From contig NW_025064884.1 of the NCBI RefSeq assembly GCF_019112545.1, positions 1,438,032-1,502,031 on the forward strand: a stretch of 64,000 nt of DNA, written 5' to 3'. The translations under genes and the position numbers were made by a program. Below the pieces are notes generated by a model that searched no databases, had not been told where the DNA came from, and worked only from the letters and a program-made list of their open reading frames with translations. Shown here piece after piece: positions 23,170 through 37,400 of this stretch. Positions within the stretch are counted from its first letter, which is position 1. Every line of letters begins with the position of its first letter. This DNA is from Guyanagaster necrorhizus (lineage: Eukaryota > Basidiomycota > Agaricomycetes > Agaricales > Physalacriaceae).

Positions 23170-23504
23170 CTCTGATCCAGTGCAAACCAGAACTAATGAG
23201 AAAGCCCTGACCATTTAAGAGGGCCTCTGATGATATTGACCACTTTTTTACTGACTGCAAAATCTATTTTCAGATATATACAGCATACCTAATAGCTGAC
23301 ACATACTGCATAATCTTTGCTATCTCATACTTTGAGGATAAGGCAAAGAAATAGTGAACCATATAATTAATAGACCTATACTCTATAACCAGAGAATATT
23401 ATTGACTGCTATTCTGATCAGACTTCAAAAGGGCAGTATGCCATAAATTCACTGATCCTGCTATACAAAATGTCTATGAGACCAAAATGAAAGAGCTGTG
23501 AATA

Positions 23505-23960
23505 TGTTAGACTCAAGCATCACATGAGCAGGAACACATAATAGACAGGCATCATCTTGCACTTCAGGTGATCAACTGAATCCACTGATGTGTATTCTGA
23601 TTGATGTGTCACAAGGTCTGAAGGATTGGCTTGAGAGTAGAATAAGATGAATAAACTTTAGCTCAAAGCTGGGGATTACTAGCAAGGATGAGCAGTCTTA
23701 AATACCATACAGGATATGCTAATAATACTGCTACTTATTGTGTATTTCTGGGCTCCTTGTGCCCATTGTCCTAGGGCATCATTACCATACATAAAAGGAT
23801 CATTGTGTATCATCAAGCAACATTGTTGTGTCAAAAGACAATAACAGACTTGGCTAGTTGTGATGACTAAGCCTTGTCCCACAGTCTTAAGTGTTTGTCT
23901 TTGGCATTCTGACTAAGCATAGATAGGGGTTAGAGGTAGAAAAATAGAAAAATCATAACA
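23505..23960 (-). repeat. Element 2 left LTR (3' LTR)
   Basis: TGTTAGACTCAAGC...AATCATAACA, 456 bp, followed by ttactccctcc, the complement of the polypurine tract. TSD GAATA at its left. Confidence 0.93.
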
Positions 23961-26900
23961 TTACTCCCTCCTTAAGACTATCATCCTGATGGCTTAATTT
24001 AGAGATGATTTATAATTATGTATGGCCTCATCTGCATTTACTAGTTTTTCATTAACCCACTGGTTGGATTCTAGCCCATATCCCTTCCAGCTGATTAAAT
24101 AATCAACTGTTGTTGTCATTCTATCTCCTTTTGCCCTGATTTTCCATAGCCTGTAGTTTAATATTTGGTTGACTTTATAATATTCTTCATTGTCAATAAG
24201 ATCAGATAGTGGGGAAGGTGGACATGCTTGGTTTGGGAATGTGAGAGCAATATATGATGAGAGTAGGGTTTTATTAAATACATCATATATCTTCCAAGTT
24301 GTGAGCAGTTGGAGTTTATATACAGATGTCCTGATCTTTTTAAGGATTGTGAATAGACCTATATGTTTATCACTGAGTTTCTGTTTGGGGCATGAGAGGT
24401 GTAGGTGCATTGTGTCCAGCCAGACTTTTTTCTTGGGAGTATATGCATATGTGGTTTAGCAGTGTTTATTGTATTATGCTTTCATTGTTGTTGCAGCTTT
24501 TTCAAGCACTGTCTGTGTTTCAGTGTGAATCTTCACCATTTTAGCAGTAAAGTCCAAAGATGCAGATGTTGAAGTATGGTGCTGTTCAGTGTGAGTGATG
24601 AGTGACATAGGGGTGTCATCTATGGTTGACAAAAAATGATGTTTTATCTGTTGCAAAGTGGACATGATTATTGTGTTGGAAGACAGCAAGAGCCAGCCAT
24701 TCTATTCAGTCATCCTATTGATAGTTGATGAACAGACAAAGATACTTTTCAACTTCTTGGTTGGCTCATTCAGTCTATCCATCTGTTTGGGGATGATATG
24801 CCATGGAAGCATTCTGCTTGATATCGAGAAGGCAGTATAGATCATTTAGGAACTTGGAGATGAACTGTGGTCCTTGATCTAAAGTTACCACTTAGAGCAT
24901 TCCATACTTGGCATAAACCTCATTACATAGGATTTTAGCCCAGCCTTCTGAAGTCAATTCTGTGGAGCAGATGATTGGAATGATTGCCTTTGAGAATCAA
25001 TTGGTGATGACAATGATGGTATTATAGCTATTGCAATCAGGTAATCTGATGATCATATCTACTGAGATATGGGTCCATAGTGAGATCAGGATTTTGTTTG
25101 GGTGTAATAGCACTGTGTGAGGTTGTGTCAACAATTTTCCTTTTTGGCAGACTTCACATGCTTTAATGTATTGGATGATGTCATTTCCTATTTTTGGCCA
25201 TCAATATTCTCACAGAACAAGTTCCTTGGTTTTTGTGATCTCTGGGTGACCAGCAGTTGCATGATCATGGCAGGTCATGATAATTTCTCCACATAGAGCA
25301 TGATCTCAGAGAATATAGATCTGCTTATTATATTGGATCATCCCTCCTTTCTTTGTCATTCCACACTCATGATTGAGTGATGGTGCCACCCACTGATCTC
25401 ATTTGTGATTATCTTGGGTGGCACTTTTGATATGCTCATGGATCTCCTCCTCTGTGGGCATTATCATAGCTTGAAAATGTTGAGGTTGCAGGAGCATCAC
25501 TCTCTCATTATCCTGCTTGCCCTGATTATGATCTGTCCATTGACTAAGAAGGTCAGCCTTCTTATTTGCTATTCTGGCCTTATAGTGGAGGGTGTACTGA
25601 TATTGGCTGAGTTCAGTCACCCACTATACCTGTTATTGATTTAGTTTTTGTGGTTATTGGAAATATTAGAGATTTTGATGATCTGTCCAGATCTCAAAGA
25701 CTGATGATGCCAATTAGATAATGTCACCATTCTTTCAGAGTGAGCATTATCACAAATAATTCTTTATCATATATTTTGTAGTTTCATTCCATTATGGAGA
25801 GTGCTTTTGAGAGAAAAGCAACCAGTCACCACTTGCTGTTCTGTTCTTGAAACAGGACTGCTCTGATTGCTCCTTTGTTGGAGTTCACTTTGACTCAGAA
25901 CTTTCCTTCTTGGCTCAGGATGGCAAAAACTACATCTTCAGCTAACCACTTCTTGAGGTCATTGAAAGCAGCTTGTTGAGAGGGCCCTCAGACCCAGGGG
26001 CATTTCCAGTAAGCTGTGTCATTGAATGGACTACTTTGCTGTAGTCTTAGACAAATTGCCAGTAGAAGTTGATGAACCCCAGGAAGGATTGGAGTTCCTT
26101 TTTTCTGATGGAGATGGGCCACTCAGTGACTCCTGTGACATTGATGGGGTCTATCCATATGCTTTCTTCACTAATGATGACTCTGAGGTACTTGGTTTTA
26201 AGTATCTCAAACTCACATTTCTCCATCTTGAGGAATAGCTTGTGCTTTCTCATCAGAGTTAGCACTTGTTGTATGAGCCTCCTATGCTCCTCTTTTGTTT
26301 TTGACATGATTAAAATGTCATTGAGGTAAATGGTGACTTTTCTGATAGAGATGAGATCTTTGAAAATATCATTCATCATCCATTGGAATGTTGCTGGAGA
26401 ATTGGTGAGTCCAAAGAACATCATCATTAGTTCAAAGAGTCTCTGGTTGGTTCAGAAGGCCATCTTCCATTTATCTCCTTCTTTGATTCATATGTTATTG
26501 TATCTCCACTGTATATCAAGCTTGGTATAGTAGTGTGTGTCCTACAGTTTGTCCATCAACTCTAAAATCAGAGGTAGTGGATAATGATTTTTAATCATCA
26601 TTTTGTTTAGCTTGAGATAGTCTTGTATGGAGTAAAGTTTACTGTCCTTTTTCTTGACAAAAAAGAATGAGGATGCCATAAGGGACTTTGACAGTTGAAT
26701 CCTTCCACTGGACAAGTTCTTGTTGAGGAACTTGTCAAGTTTCTGTTATTCATTATTGCTGAGTGGATAGGTTTTGCAGTCGAGATTTGCATTAGTGTTC
26801 AGGATCAGCTCAATTGCATGATCTCAGAGTTTGGATGCTGAAAGTTTATCGAAGCTCTCCTTCTCAAATAGGTCTTTGAAGTCTCAGGCCTATTCTGAGA

Positions 26901-29900
26901 CCATTTCTTTGAAGGTTCTTTCTCTCTATTGTTTGTTTGCTTTGGCTGCTAGATTGTTGGCATAGTGAATGGCATGAATATGGATTTTGCACTGGAGATC
27001 AACAGTGAGGATAGTTTCTCTCTCCTTCATTTCCTCATCCTATTGGTTCTCAGGATCTTCATCTGGCAACTTGAATGGGAGTTTTCAGCACTTGCAACAA
27101 GCAAAGATTATCTTCTCAGTTTTTCAATTGATCAGTGAATTGTGCCTGATCAACCAGTTGTGTCTAAGAAAGACTTTCTTGGTCTCTAGGTCAGTTACCA
27201 TGAGATCGATCCTTTTGGGATGATCACTGATCATGAGTCTGAGTTCAACAAACTCAGTAATTGAACTGGCTTGGTTTCTGGTTCTATTAGCATTGTAGAT
27301 GGGAATTGGAGCTGCCATAGTTCTGATGGGGAGTTTATTTTACTCAACAAAAGTTTGGTTGATTGAACTTCCTGTGCATCTGCTGTCGATCAGAGTGGTT
27401 ATCACATTGGTGGAATAGACTATCAGCATTTTGACTTGGGCTTTTACAAGGAGATCCCATCTGAGTGTTTTAGACTAGCAAATGAATTTTCATGGTCTCT
27501 GTAATTCGTCAAGCCATTCCAGAGCTCAGCATCTTTCTGTATCTTTTAATCCTTTAATTGCTTCATTAATGACTTCTTCAATTCTTGTTTTATGGATCCA
27601 GTTTCAGAGCACAGCTTTTGCTGTTGCCTCATCTTTGGCTTCTTTGGTGGCTCTCTATGTCTATTTGGTGTTGAATAGTTTGAGCCATGTGGCAGGGCTC
27701 ACTGCCTCTGTTCAGCCCATGGGTATTTGAGTTTTTTCTTGCTGCAATTCTCTGGTGTGCATGTCTGATAACTGGGGTATATTCAAATGCATGGTAGACA
27801 TAGGAGTAGCTACAGAAACACTATTAGTCCAACTAGCAGCTATTGATTGCACACCATGAAGTCCTTTGGCCAGCTCAGCAGAATCACTCACTGACTGGCT
27901 CTGTCTTTTACTTCCTCTACTCTGGTTTTACTGCCAAGATCCTCTTCTTCTTTTTGAAGTTTGGCAATCTGTGCCCAAATATCCTCTCAGATTCGCTTTT
28001 TTTTGAGACAATCTTTGGCCATGTGGCTCTTTTGCCTACAGTTGAAGCATTTATCCTCCTTCTTCATTCAATCAATATCCATGGACTTCTCTGACTCTGT
28101 GTATGTCATTCCTGTTCTGGTCTTCTGTATGTCATAAGCAGGGCCATCAAGGGTCCCAATGATTTCCTAGCAGTTGTCTTCAATGATTTGGAATTTCTTG
28201 AGATTGGCAGTGTTGACTTCTTGGAATAGTCTTGCAGTGTCAATGATTCCACTCTCTGCCTTTGTCACTCCTTATACATCTTGATGATTTGTTCCTTCCA
28301 TTCATTGTATCCGACTAGTATCAAGGCTTTGATGCCAATGGCTGAGATCATCATGATATATGAGGAGGAGACTCCTCTCTTGAGGGCCTTGACTATTCTT
28401 TTGTCATTTTCAATGTCATCTCAGATTCTGGTGAGCTTCACAAGCCTTTCTAGCTCATCAAAGTAATCTATTGCCATCTTTTCTTTCATCTTATAATCCT
28501 TGATCTTTTGTTTGTGAACTTCTTGTATCACTAGGTCAATAAACTTGTCATGAAGCATTTGTTTAAAAACTGGCCATGAGGGATACCAGTAATGCTCCTG
28601 AGTTGTTGACCAGAAGTTCAGAGAGATCAAAATCCATCAGGTTTTTGCCTTCTCTTCAAGATAGGAGGCAGCAAATATGACCCTATTTATATCAGTTCCA
28701 AGATACTCAATATAGACTTTGAAATATTGTTCACAGTTGACAAGAAATTGGTCAATGTCATCAGAGGCTCCTTTGAAAGAGCAGGGTTTTCGGAGTAGGT
28801 CTAGGTGACATTGTAGAATGGTGGCATTTTCAGGCAATGCACTCATTGGATTAGGCCATTCTGAAAATGATGGTCTCTGCCATTCATCAGGAGAGTGAGG
28901 GAATGAATGAAGTGAGTTGTCATCAGCTACCAGACTCTCTTGTGGGGCTGCTTCTTTTCAGATGATAATATCATTCTGTATGATGAACTCTAGTCAGACT
29001 GCTTCTGAGTCATCCTGGATGAGTTTCTTTCTGGTGCCACTTTCTGTGGCTTCATTGGATAGTGGCTGAGCACCCAGAATGTGACTTTCTTTACCAGTCT
29101 AGAGGTTTCAATAGAAGGTCAGCATACTTCTGAGTTGGGGTCGAGAATGGAATAGCTGCATTGCTATTAAACAGGAGGATGGGGTGGAGTATGAAAATGT
29201 GCTTCAGACTGATAGTGCTGTATACACAGCTCATTTCAGAGTTACAGGGGGTGATTATGGCATTAGTCAGATTCTTGTCAGCAGCTGATATTCTGAGGGT
29301 ATGCCAATCAGATCCTCAGGATGGTTAAGGTTGTACTGTTGAGCAGTATACTTTGTTGCTATATGCCTTAGGATTTCTATTTATTTATTAGTTTCTGAAT
29401 GCATATATAATTGTCCTGTCTGTGATGCCAACCAGTTGGTGTCATGCCATAGAAAGTTTACCTCCCATTCATACAATTCCTGATACTCTTGCACTCTTGT
29501 CTGCTGAATTTCTCCTTTGAGTACTTCCTTATTTGTTTTCTTGTTTAGTTCATATGCCAGTTCTTCTCCAGTGCAGGGTGGACTGCTATCCTCAGTTTCT
29601 CCCTCAGGCTCATCACCCTCCTCTTCTTCAAGGAGAAAAGTGGCAGGTGGGTCATAAAAACTCTCTGCATCCCCTTGTGGTTGTGCTGTCATTCTGCTGT
29701 CCTAGCTGAATACTTGGCTCAGTGATAGGATCCAAAACGTCTGAGGCATTGAGATAGGTGGAGGCAGGCTGACTTCTGATATCAGAGTCATACCAGTTTC
29801 TCTCTGTTGCTTGTGCCACTACCACTCACTCATGATAGAGCTGGATGTTTCTTCTGTATCTGTCATTGAGGAGCTGCCCAATCACCTGACTCCCAAGGAA

Positions 29901-31229
29901 CTCTTGGAGGGCATGAGCAGGGATGTGAGTGGTGCCAGAGACTCATAACTCATAGTGTCTAAGGACAGACTCATTATCCCCAAATGTGGTATCTGCACTG
30001 GGGGTTCTTCAGGGAGAGGGATATTGTGGGATTGAGGGGTATGAAGTGGTTCTTGGGACATTATTCTGAGCTAGAGGAGAGACTCTGTTGTTCCTGGTTC
30101 TGGCCTCATCAGCAGTAAGGACTTCCACATTCATCCACTGCTCAGGAATCCAGGGATTGGAGTCAGTGATACTTGGTTCCCTAAAGACTGAAGTTGAGAG
30201 TGAGTGGTCAGCATAGACTGGGATGAGTACTGATGTGACCTCTGGCCAAAGCTCATACCAGTTAGAGATGTTGGCCCTCACTAACTGGTCTCTTTCGATG
30301 TTTCACTGCTGCTCTCTATACTGGTGATCATGCTTGGCAGCCCTCCTAGCCTAGCCTTTAAGGATGAGATGCTCTTCAAGCTTGCTGTGAGGCAGCTGAG
30401 GAATACTTCACTGTCTCTACTCTTCTTGTCAGAGAGCTTCATCATAGTTGAAGAGAACATTAAGATCCTATATAGAGAAGAGCCAGTGAATGATTTCATT
30501 TCTGTTTTCTTGGATTTGTTACTCATCATTGAGCCAGTCTAAGAGAGACCACCCCAGCCCACCACTGGTCCTGACTGAGTGGTGGGCTGAGGAGGCGGAG
30601 CTGTGAGGCTAGCTTTGAGGTGTCATGCAGTGGGGTCTTGCAGCCATCTGAGTGGGACTGAGGGAATCTCTGGCATGGTTACCAATTCCAGGGGTTTGAG
30701 AGGTTCTAGAAGGGTCAGAGGAGGGAGACTGCTGAAAGAAGTTCTCCAGAAGGTCCTCATCCTCATAGTCAGGGATAAGGGTTTGCTGCCAAGGATTTCT
30801 GAATCCTGTGAGATGATGGTTGCTGTTTCTGCTGATTGGTCAAAGAGAGTATCAGTGTCCTTCTTCTTCCTGAACATTTCCTTGATTCACACCACTAGAC
30901 TCAGCTTTGGGTAAGAGGCTGGTCAGAGGCTGGTGGGATATTTGTTGGGACTTGGGGATGTCATGGAGAGGTAAGTCTGAGGTTATGTTGTGAAGAATTT
31001 GGCAGATGTGTTGAAACTCATTGTAATGTTGGATAGTCCAGATGGTAATCAAGTGATGTCTCCAGCACAGCTGAATAATCACAAGTAGGCCTAAAAGCAT
31101 TCTGATAATAGAAGTTAGGAGTTTGAAGAACTCTTGATCAAAGTTAGGATCTGTGGTATTGATGGTGGACATTCAGTTTTCTCTGCACTATAGGGTATGA
31201 GAAAAGAGAAGAGGCAGCTTCAAGCTAAT

Positions 31230-31685
31230 TGTTAGACTCAAGTGTCATATGAGCAGAAACACATGGTAGACAGATGTCATCTCACACTTCAGGTGATCAA
31301 CTGAATCCACTGATGCATATTCTGATTGATGTGTCACAAGGTCTGAAGGATTAGCTCAAGAGTAGAATGAGATGAATAAACTTTAGCTTGAAGCTGGGGA
31401 TTACCAGTGAGGATGAGTGATCTTAAATACCATACAGGATATGCTAATAATACTGCTACTTATTGTGTATTTCTGGGCTCCTTGTGCTCATTGTTCTAGG
31501 GCATTATTACCATACATAAAAGGATCATTGTGCATCATCAAGCAACATTGTTGTGTCAAAAGACAATAACAGACTTGGCTAGTTGTGATGACTAAGCCTT
31601 GTCCCACAGTCTTAAGTGTTTGTCTTTGGCACCCTGACTAAGCATAGATAGAGGTTAGAGGTAGGAAAATAGAAAAATCATAACA
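31230..31685 (-). repeat. Element 2 right LTR (5' LTR)
   Basis: Same length as the left LTR (456 bp) and very similar; differences are mostly transitions such as CAAGCATCACATG versus CAAGTGTCATATG. TSD GAATA follows. Confidence 0.93.
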
Positions 31686-31694
31686 GAATAGGTG

Positions 31695-32163
31695 TGTTAG
31701 ACCTGCTTGATATATGACTCTGAACATATAATAAACTAATGCTGTGTCAAATTCACACAACCATATTAGAGTCCACTTATTGTATATTCAAGTAGTGTTT
31801 AGGTCAAGGCCATGCAAGTTAGACTCAAAAGAAGAAGAGTGATACAGATAAACTTTGGCTCAAAGCTGATCTATTACAGCAAGAGCTATGCTAGTTATAT
31901 ACATTTTCATGTCTGATAAATATAACTCCTACTTATTATACATTTCTATGCTACAGTGCCATTGTGTCTGGTTGTTGAGAGTGAGACAATAGAGTATTGT
32001 CTATTGATGAGATATTTATTGTATATTAAAAGATAATAGTGTGAACTGCCTATTATAGTTGAGTGATCATCTCACACTCATTGACAAGCACCTATAATAA
32101 GATAGATGCTCTTCAAAGATAGGATAACAAGATAAAAGATAAGATAGGCAGAAAAATTATAAC
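31695..32163 (-). repeat. Element 3 3' LTR
   Basis: 469 bp, TG...CA, related to but clearly divergent from element 2's LTRs; followed by ttacttctctgttaagacc, the counterpart of the polypurine-tract complement. Confidence 0.75.
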
Positions 32164-34034
32164 ATTACTTCTCTGTTAAGACCATCATCCTGATAGCTTA
32201 ATTAAGAAAAAGTCTATAGTTATAGATGGTATTGGTGACATTTATATTGTTTTCACTGATTCACTGATTGGATTTGAGGCCAAAACTCTTCCACTTGATG
32301 AGGTATTCAATGAAAGTGAAAGAGTCTTGATCCTGATGGCTGCAAGTTTTACAGATGCAGTGGTCAAGGATCTGTTTAATTTTGTACTATTCTTTCTTAT
32401 TAACCAGAACTGGTTTAGAAGATAGAGGAGTGTCTTAATTGGAAAAAGCAGGAGATGTATAAGAAGAGAGGAGAGATTCATTGAAAACAGAATGTATCTT
32501 CTAAGTCATAAGAAGTGTAAGATAATAGGTGGAGGCTCCAACCTTCTTGTTGATGGTGAAAGAACCAGTGCATTTATCAGCAAGCTTCTTCTTCAGATGA
32601 GAGAGATGGAGATTAGTTGTATCCAGCCAGACTCAGTCTCTGACTGTGTATTAGATAGCAGGACAGTGGAATTTATCATATTGATGTTTTATTGCAGCAG
32701 CAGCTTTCTCAAGGGCAGACTTTATCCCATCATGGATTTTGATTATTTGATTCACAAATGATGTGGATGCAGAGATTATAGTGAAGCAGCAGGTCAAACT
32801 GGTAATGTGGGGATGTTACTCATAGTTGATGAAGAATAAGATTTTGCCTGTTGCTGAGTGTATCTGATTGTTGTGTTGAAAAGCTATAAGCAGAGGCCAA
32901 TCAGCCCAATTATCCTACTAATGATTGATGAATATACAAAGGTATTTTTTGATTTTCTGGTTGACTTGTTCTGTCTGCCTATCTGTCTGTGAGTGATAAG
33001 CAGTCAAGGTATTGCTTTGAATTTGGAGAAGATGATATAAGTCCATCATAAACTTAGAGATAAACTGCAGCCTCTGATCTGAAATTACCACTTGAGATAT
33101 GCTATATTTGGTATATACCTCATTCTGCAGAATCTTTGCTTATCCTTCTGATAATAGCTCTATCAAGCATATGACTAGTATGATCACCTTCAAGAATCAG
33201 TTAATGATGATAATGATAATATTATATCTCTAGCATTCTAGTAGTCCAGTAATCATGTCCACTGATATATATGTCCAAGGCATGCTCAGCACTTTATTTG
33301 AGTGTAGAGAGACTGCCTTCATCTGAGTGCTTGACTTGATGCACTAGTAGATTTCACAAGTCTTGATATACTTCTCTACATCTGTTTTCAGCTTTGGCCA
33401 CTAATACTCCTACAATACTAATTTTGCAGTTTTCATGATCTCTAGATATCTTATAGTGGTATAATCATACAACTGAATAATGATCTCCTCTTGCAGGGTG
33501 TGGTTCTGAGGTATATAGATCCATTGATTATAAAAGATCAGATTCTCTTCTTTGGTCATTTCTTAGTCATGATTAATGAAAGGAGCCATCTTCTGGTCTC
33601 ACAGCTCAGTTTATTAAATAGCACTTTTGATGTGCTTGTGAGCTTCCTTCTCTGTTAGCATAATTATTGCTCTAAAGTGTTTGGCCTTGAGCATGATCAT
33701 CTCTCTATTGTTGTTCTTTTTCCAGTCATAGTTTATATACTGACTAAGCAGATCCACCTTCTTATTTGTGGTCTCCATCTTGTGTTAAAGCAGAAAGTCA
33801 TATTCTGCTAATTTAATAATCCAACAGACTTGTCATCAATTCAGCTTTTGCAATAGTCAGAAATACTGAAGGTTCAAGTGGTCAGTTCAGATTTTGAATT
33901 GTTGTATTATGTCTATAAGATAGTGTCTCCACTCAGCCAGAGCAAGTATGACAGTGAGAAGCTTCTTGTCATATATCTTATAATTCTGCTCTATAATTAT
34001 AAGATCTTAGAAAGATATATGACCAGTCATCATT
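31695..34034 (-). mobile_element. Element 3: chromovirus, left part
   Basis: 3' LTR 31695-32163 (TGTTAGACCTG...AATTATAACA), then minus-strand pol remnants: chromodomain and integrase C-terminus (about 32.2-32.6 kb), integrase core (about 32.9-33.2 kb) and RNase H up to 34034, where element 4 is inserted. The RNase H reading resumes at 41935. The LTR sits only nine bases from the end of element 2; its flank is AGGTG. Confidence 0.75.
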
Positions 34035-34493
34035 TGTTATAATTTTTCTATTTCTTTTCTTGATTGACCTCTATTCTTGCTTAGTCAGAGTGCTTAACAT
34101 CAGTGCTTAGGATTATGGGATGTGCTTAGTCACTATAAAAGGCAGAGTCAACTATTGTTCTCTGATAGTGATGAGCCTCTTAACAATGAACAATACTCTT
34201 TTGTAAATAACAGCAATACTCTAAGACAATATGTGCTGCAATGTAGAAACACACAATTAGTAGGTCTATATTTAGACTAGAATACAAATATTAAATAAGC
34301 AATATAGCTCTTGCTATATATCTCCAACTTTGAGCTAAAGTTTATTCTTCACTATTCTATCTCAAGCTGACTATCTTTAGCCTTGAAACACAACACCAAG
34401 TTAACATATATAGTGAACTCAGGCATAACTGTACAAACTTGATACAGTGCCTGTTTATTATATGTTCTGGTCATATGTCACTTGGACTTAACA
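34035..34493 (+). repeat. Element 4 5' LTR
   Basis: TGTTATAATTTTTC...GGACTTAACA, 459 bp, left flank TCATT. Confidence 0.92.
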
Positions 34494-37400
34494 ATTAGCT
34501 CAAAGCTTTTAGCTTTTCTTTTCTTACATATAATAAAAGTGAAGGAAACCAGATGCCACCAGCATCTACATCAATCCCTGATCTTACTGATGACTTCTTT
34601 AGGCTTTTAGCTGCAGTGATAGAAACCCTACTTGAGCTTCTAGTAATTGTCTATCTTTGCTAAGAACAACAATCTGTGATAGCATAGATAGTCTGGCACT
34701 ACTATACCTTCCAGACTATACAATAAATTATTCACAATGTCTTCTCAATCCTTCTTTTTCATGATATCTTAGAAACTGCCTGAAACTCCTATCAGCCCAT
34801 GGAAGAAATAATATTAGAAACCCAATGTGACAGCCTGATTCTGGGAGCTCTTTCAACATAGCAAGAAGAGCACTGATACTCTCCTTGACCCCCTCAAAAC
34901 CATCTCAGAAACAGCAACAATTGACACTCACTGAATCTCTCTTTGGTCCCAGATCATAAAGATGAGAATCTTCCTGAGGACTTCTTTAGTGCCACCTCAT
35001 CCTCCAATTCTTCCACTGCCTCAGTGGAATCAGAAATTAGCAATCACACTAGAGACTCTCTTGATGCCACTTGGATGGCTACAGGATTCAGACACAACTC
35101 TCTCTACAAGCTGAGTCTTATACTCTCAATCCACACAGACTCTGATAACCCAGGCTTCTGCAGGCATAAACCAGATAAGATTAGAGAAAACATGCTGTCA
35201 GACTCCCTCAAATGATACTATGGCAATTTCTCACAGTTCAAGTCTAGAAACACCTCTAATGAAGAAGAACAAGATAGACAAGCAGAAGAATATTTTGCCA
35301 CTCAGCATGATACTAAATATCAGTGACAACAGCATGATCTTGAAGCCATTAACTGAGACTCTGATGATTCCAGATGATATGGACTTCATGCAGACACCTC
35401 CAAATCTCCATTTCAAGAACTTAGCTGGAGTGATCCAGCAGAAGTCATTACTGCTAATAAAGCCATCTGATGAAACTCATACTCTCCACCACTGTACAGA
35501 GATGACACAGAAATCCCACATACTATTTCCAGAGCATCTAGCCCCATTGAACTCTGACCTTCCTCTGCCATCTGAGTCAGTGACAGATCTCTCTAATGCT
35601 TTCTTAATGGAAACATTGTTGCCCTTTTCTTTAATCCCATCTTCTATGAGCAGTTCTATCAGTATCACAGTGACCTGGAGAGACTAAGAGCAGATAGTGA
35701 TAGTAGCAGCAGTGAAGAAAGTCCCAAAATCAGGATTTACCAACTTCAAATACAGTCTGCTTCTGAGACCAGATCTAGTATCAGCTGAAATGAAGGACAG
35801 CTCTCTCATGACTCTGAAACTCTGCTCTCAGTCCATCTTTGACTAGCCTGATGACTCCCCTGACAAGAGAAACACAGAGGAAAAAGATAAGAAAGAGAAT
35901 GAGAAGAACAGCAGCAAGACAACCCTCTTTGACTGGAGAAATATCAGGTTTTATATTTCAGAACAAGTAGACAAAGAAGCTCTGAAAGAAGAAATACAGT
36001 GTGAGTGAAAAAAGAAATACATAAGATTATATCAAGAAAGAGTCATGACACTTCTTCAGGATGTAAGCTGGAGAATGTCAATCTAAGGAGAGGACTACAT
36101 GGCAGCAGATGAAGTAGAGCAAAGAGATATTTTATAATATACAGCTACTGAATAAGTGATTTTTCTATATAACAGATCCCACTCTGAAGATATTCTAAGC
36201 AAGCTGCCAGAATATTGATTCCAATACTGGCAACAACTAATGTCAAACACCCTCTAGTACCTCTGCAGTGAGCCACCTATATAGCATCCTCTATTTAAAC
36301 CACAAGCACTTGTCTTGTATGATCACAACTATGGCCTGGTAAATGACCAGTCAGATTCTGAAATCCTTGGATCAGCAATAGTAGTTGGCTTCTCAGAGAA
36401 CAACCTCCAGCTGATAAAGTCAGTTTCAGCCAGCCCATCAAAGGAAATGATCTAGAAGCTGTCAAACTTGGCTTTACAGTCTAGAACAGATGCATTGTGC
36501 ATAAAAAAGCAGGACTGATAGAAAGCCTGATCACTAACAATAACTCTCTCCACTCATTCCCAGGACCACCCATCAAATGATGATAACTGCCATTTGCTCA
36601 ATATCCAAACCTAATAGAGGCAATACCACAGGATGCCACCTTTATCCAGTGCAGACCCAATCTTGTCTTCAAACTCCATCCCTTCAAGAGTGCATCAGAT
36701 GACATAAACCACTTTCTGATTGACTACAAATAGTAATTTGAGGTATATGCAGCTTATCTCACTGTTAACATCTACTGAATGGCCTTTATTATATTCTATT
36801 TTGAAGATAAGGCCAAAATCTGATGGATCCTGATTTTTCCTGACTTCTACTCTATGATCAAATAGCACTATTGACTGCTGTCTTGGCCAGTATTTAAACA
36901 GATAGTTCATAACAAGTTCATCGACCTTATAGTCCAAGAAGTATATAAGAACAAGATGAAGAAACTCTGGATAGAGAATAAGACAGTAAACAAATACTTT
37001 AATAAGCTTGAGTATCTTAGCAAGCTTGCCAGAATTCAGGATGACACTGATGATAATAGAAGGATAGTTGAGATGCTTAAGATTGGGGCATCTCCCTCTT
37101 ATATGAAGATGATCTCTGATATTGGCATTAACATCTTGAAAGGATATAACATATGGAAAGAATGTATCACTGAAATAAATAAAGAATAACAATGATAAAA
37201 AGCTGTGAATGCAAACCAGCAGAATGATCACAGGCTGAATCACTCTGTGACCAACAAATCTAGCAGTAACACTAATACCATCAAAACCAGCACTCCCTCC
37301 TCTTCTTTCCTCATCTATAGAATCCAAAAGACCAGAAAAGGGACTCTATACACTGGAAGTGGAAAGCTGATAGACATAGATTGGCTCAAGAAGAAAGAAA

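Larger units (their letters stand above)
20166..23504 (+). mobile_element. Element A: gag region of a decayed chromovirus
   Basis: Plus-strand remnants of the N-terminal gag extension (to about 21.3 kb, with KIYQDRMW and DVAWRV) and, after an interruption by the inverted repeat R1, the gag core at about 23170-23504 (FKRASDDIDHFF..DC, YFEDKAK, KFTDPAIQNVYE). Gag is cut at 23504 by insertion of element 2, between residues corresponding to KMKEL and the next. Frames are broken by many stops. Pol is not found in place. Confidence 0.6.
23505..31685 (-). mobile_element. Element 2: full-length chromovirus, TSD GAATA
   Basis: Two 456-bp LTRs (23505-23960, 31230-31685) bracket a minus-strand internal region, flanked by GAATA at 23500-23504 and 31686-31690. 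Read from the right: N-terminal gag extension (31172 to about 29381, with EYQELYEWEVNFLWHDTNW), gag core (28846-28421: FKGASDDIDQF, EEKAKT), zinc knuckle near 28.0 kb, protease near 27.4 kb, RT (26427-26047: TIYLNDIL, Asp to Asn), RNase H (25.5-25.9 kb), integrase and chromodomain ending at 23994 (MTTTVDYLISWKGYG). Stops and missense changes are spread over all parts. It retains more CG than its surroundings, so it inserted later than element A, into whose gag it fell. Confidence 0.92.
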
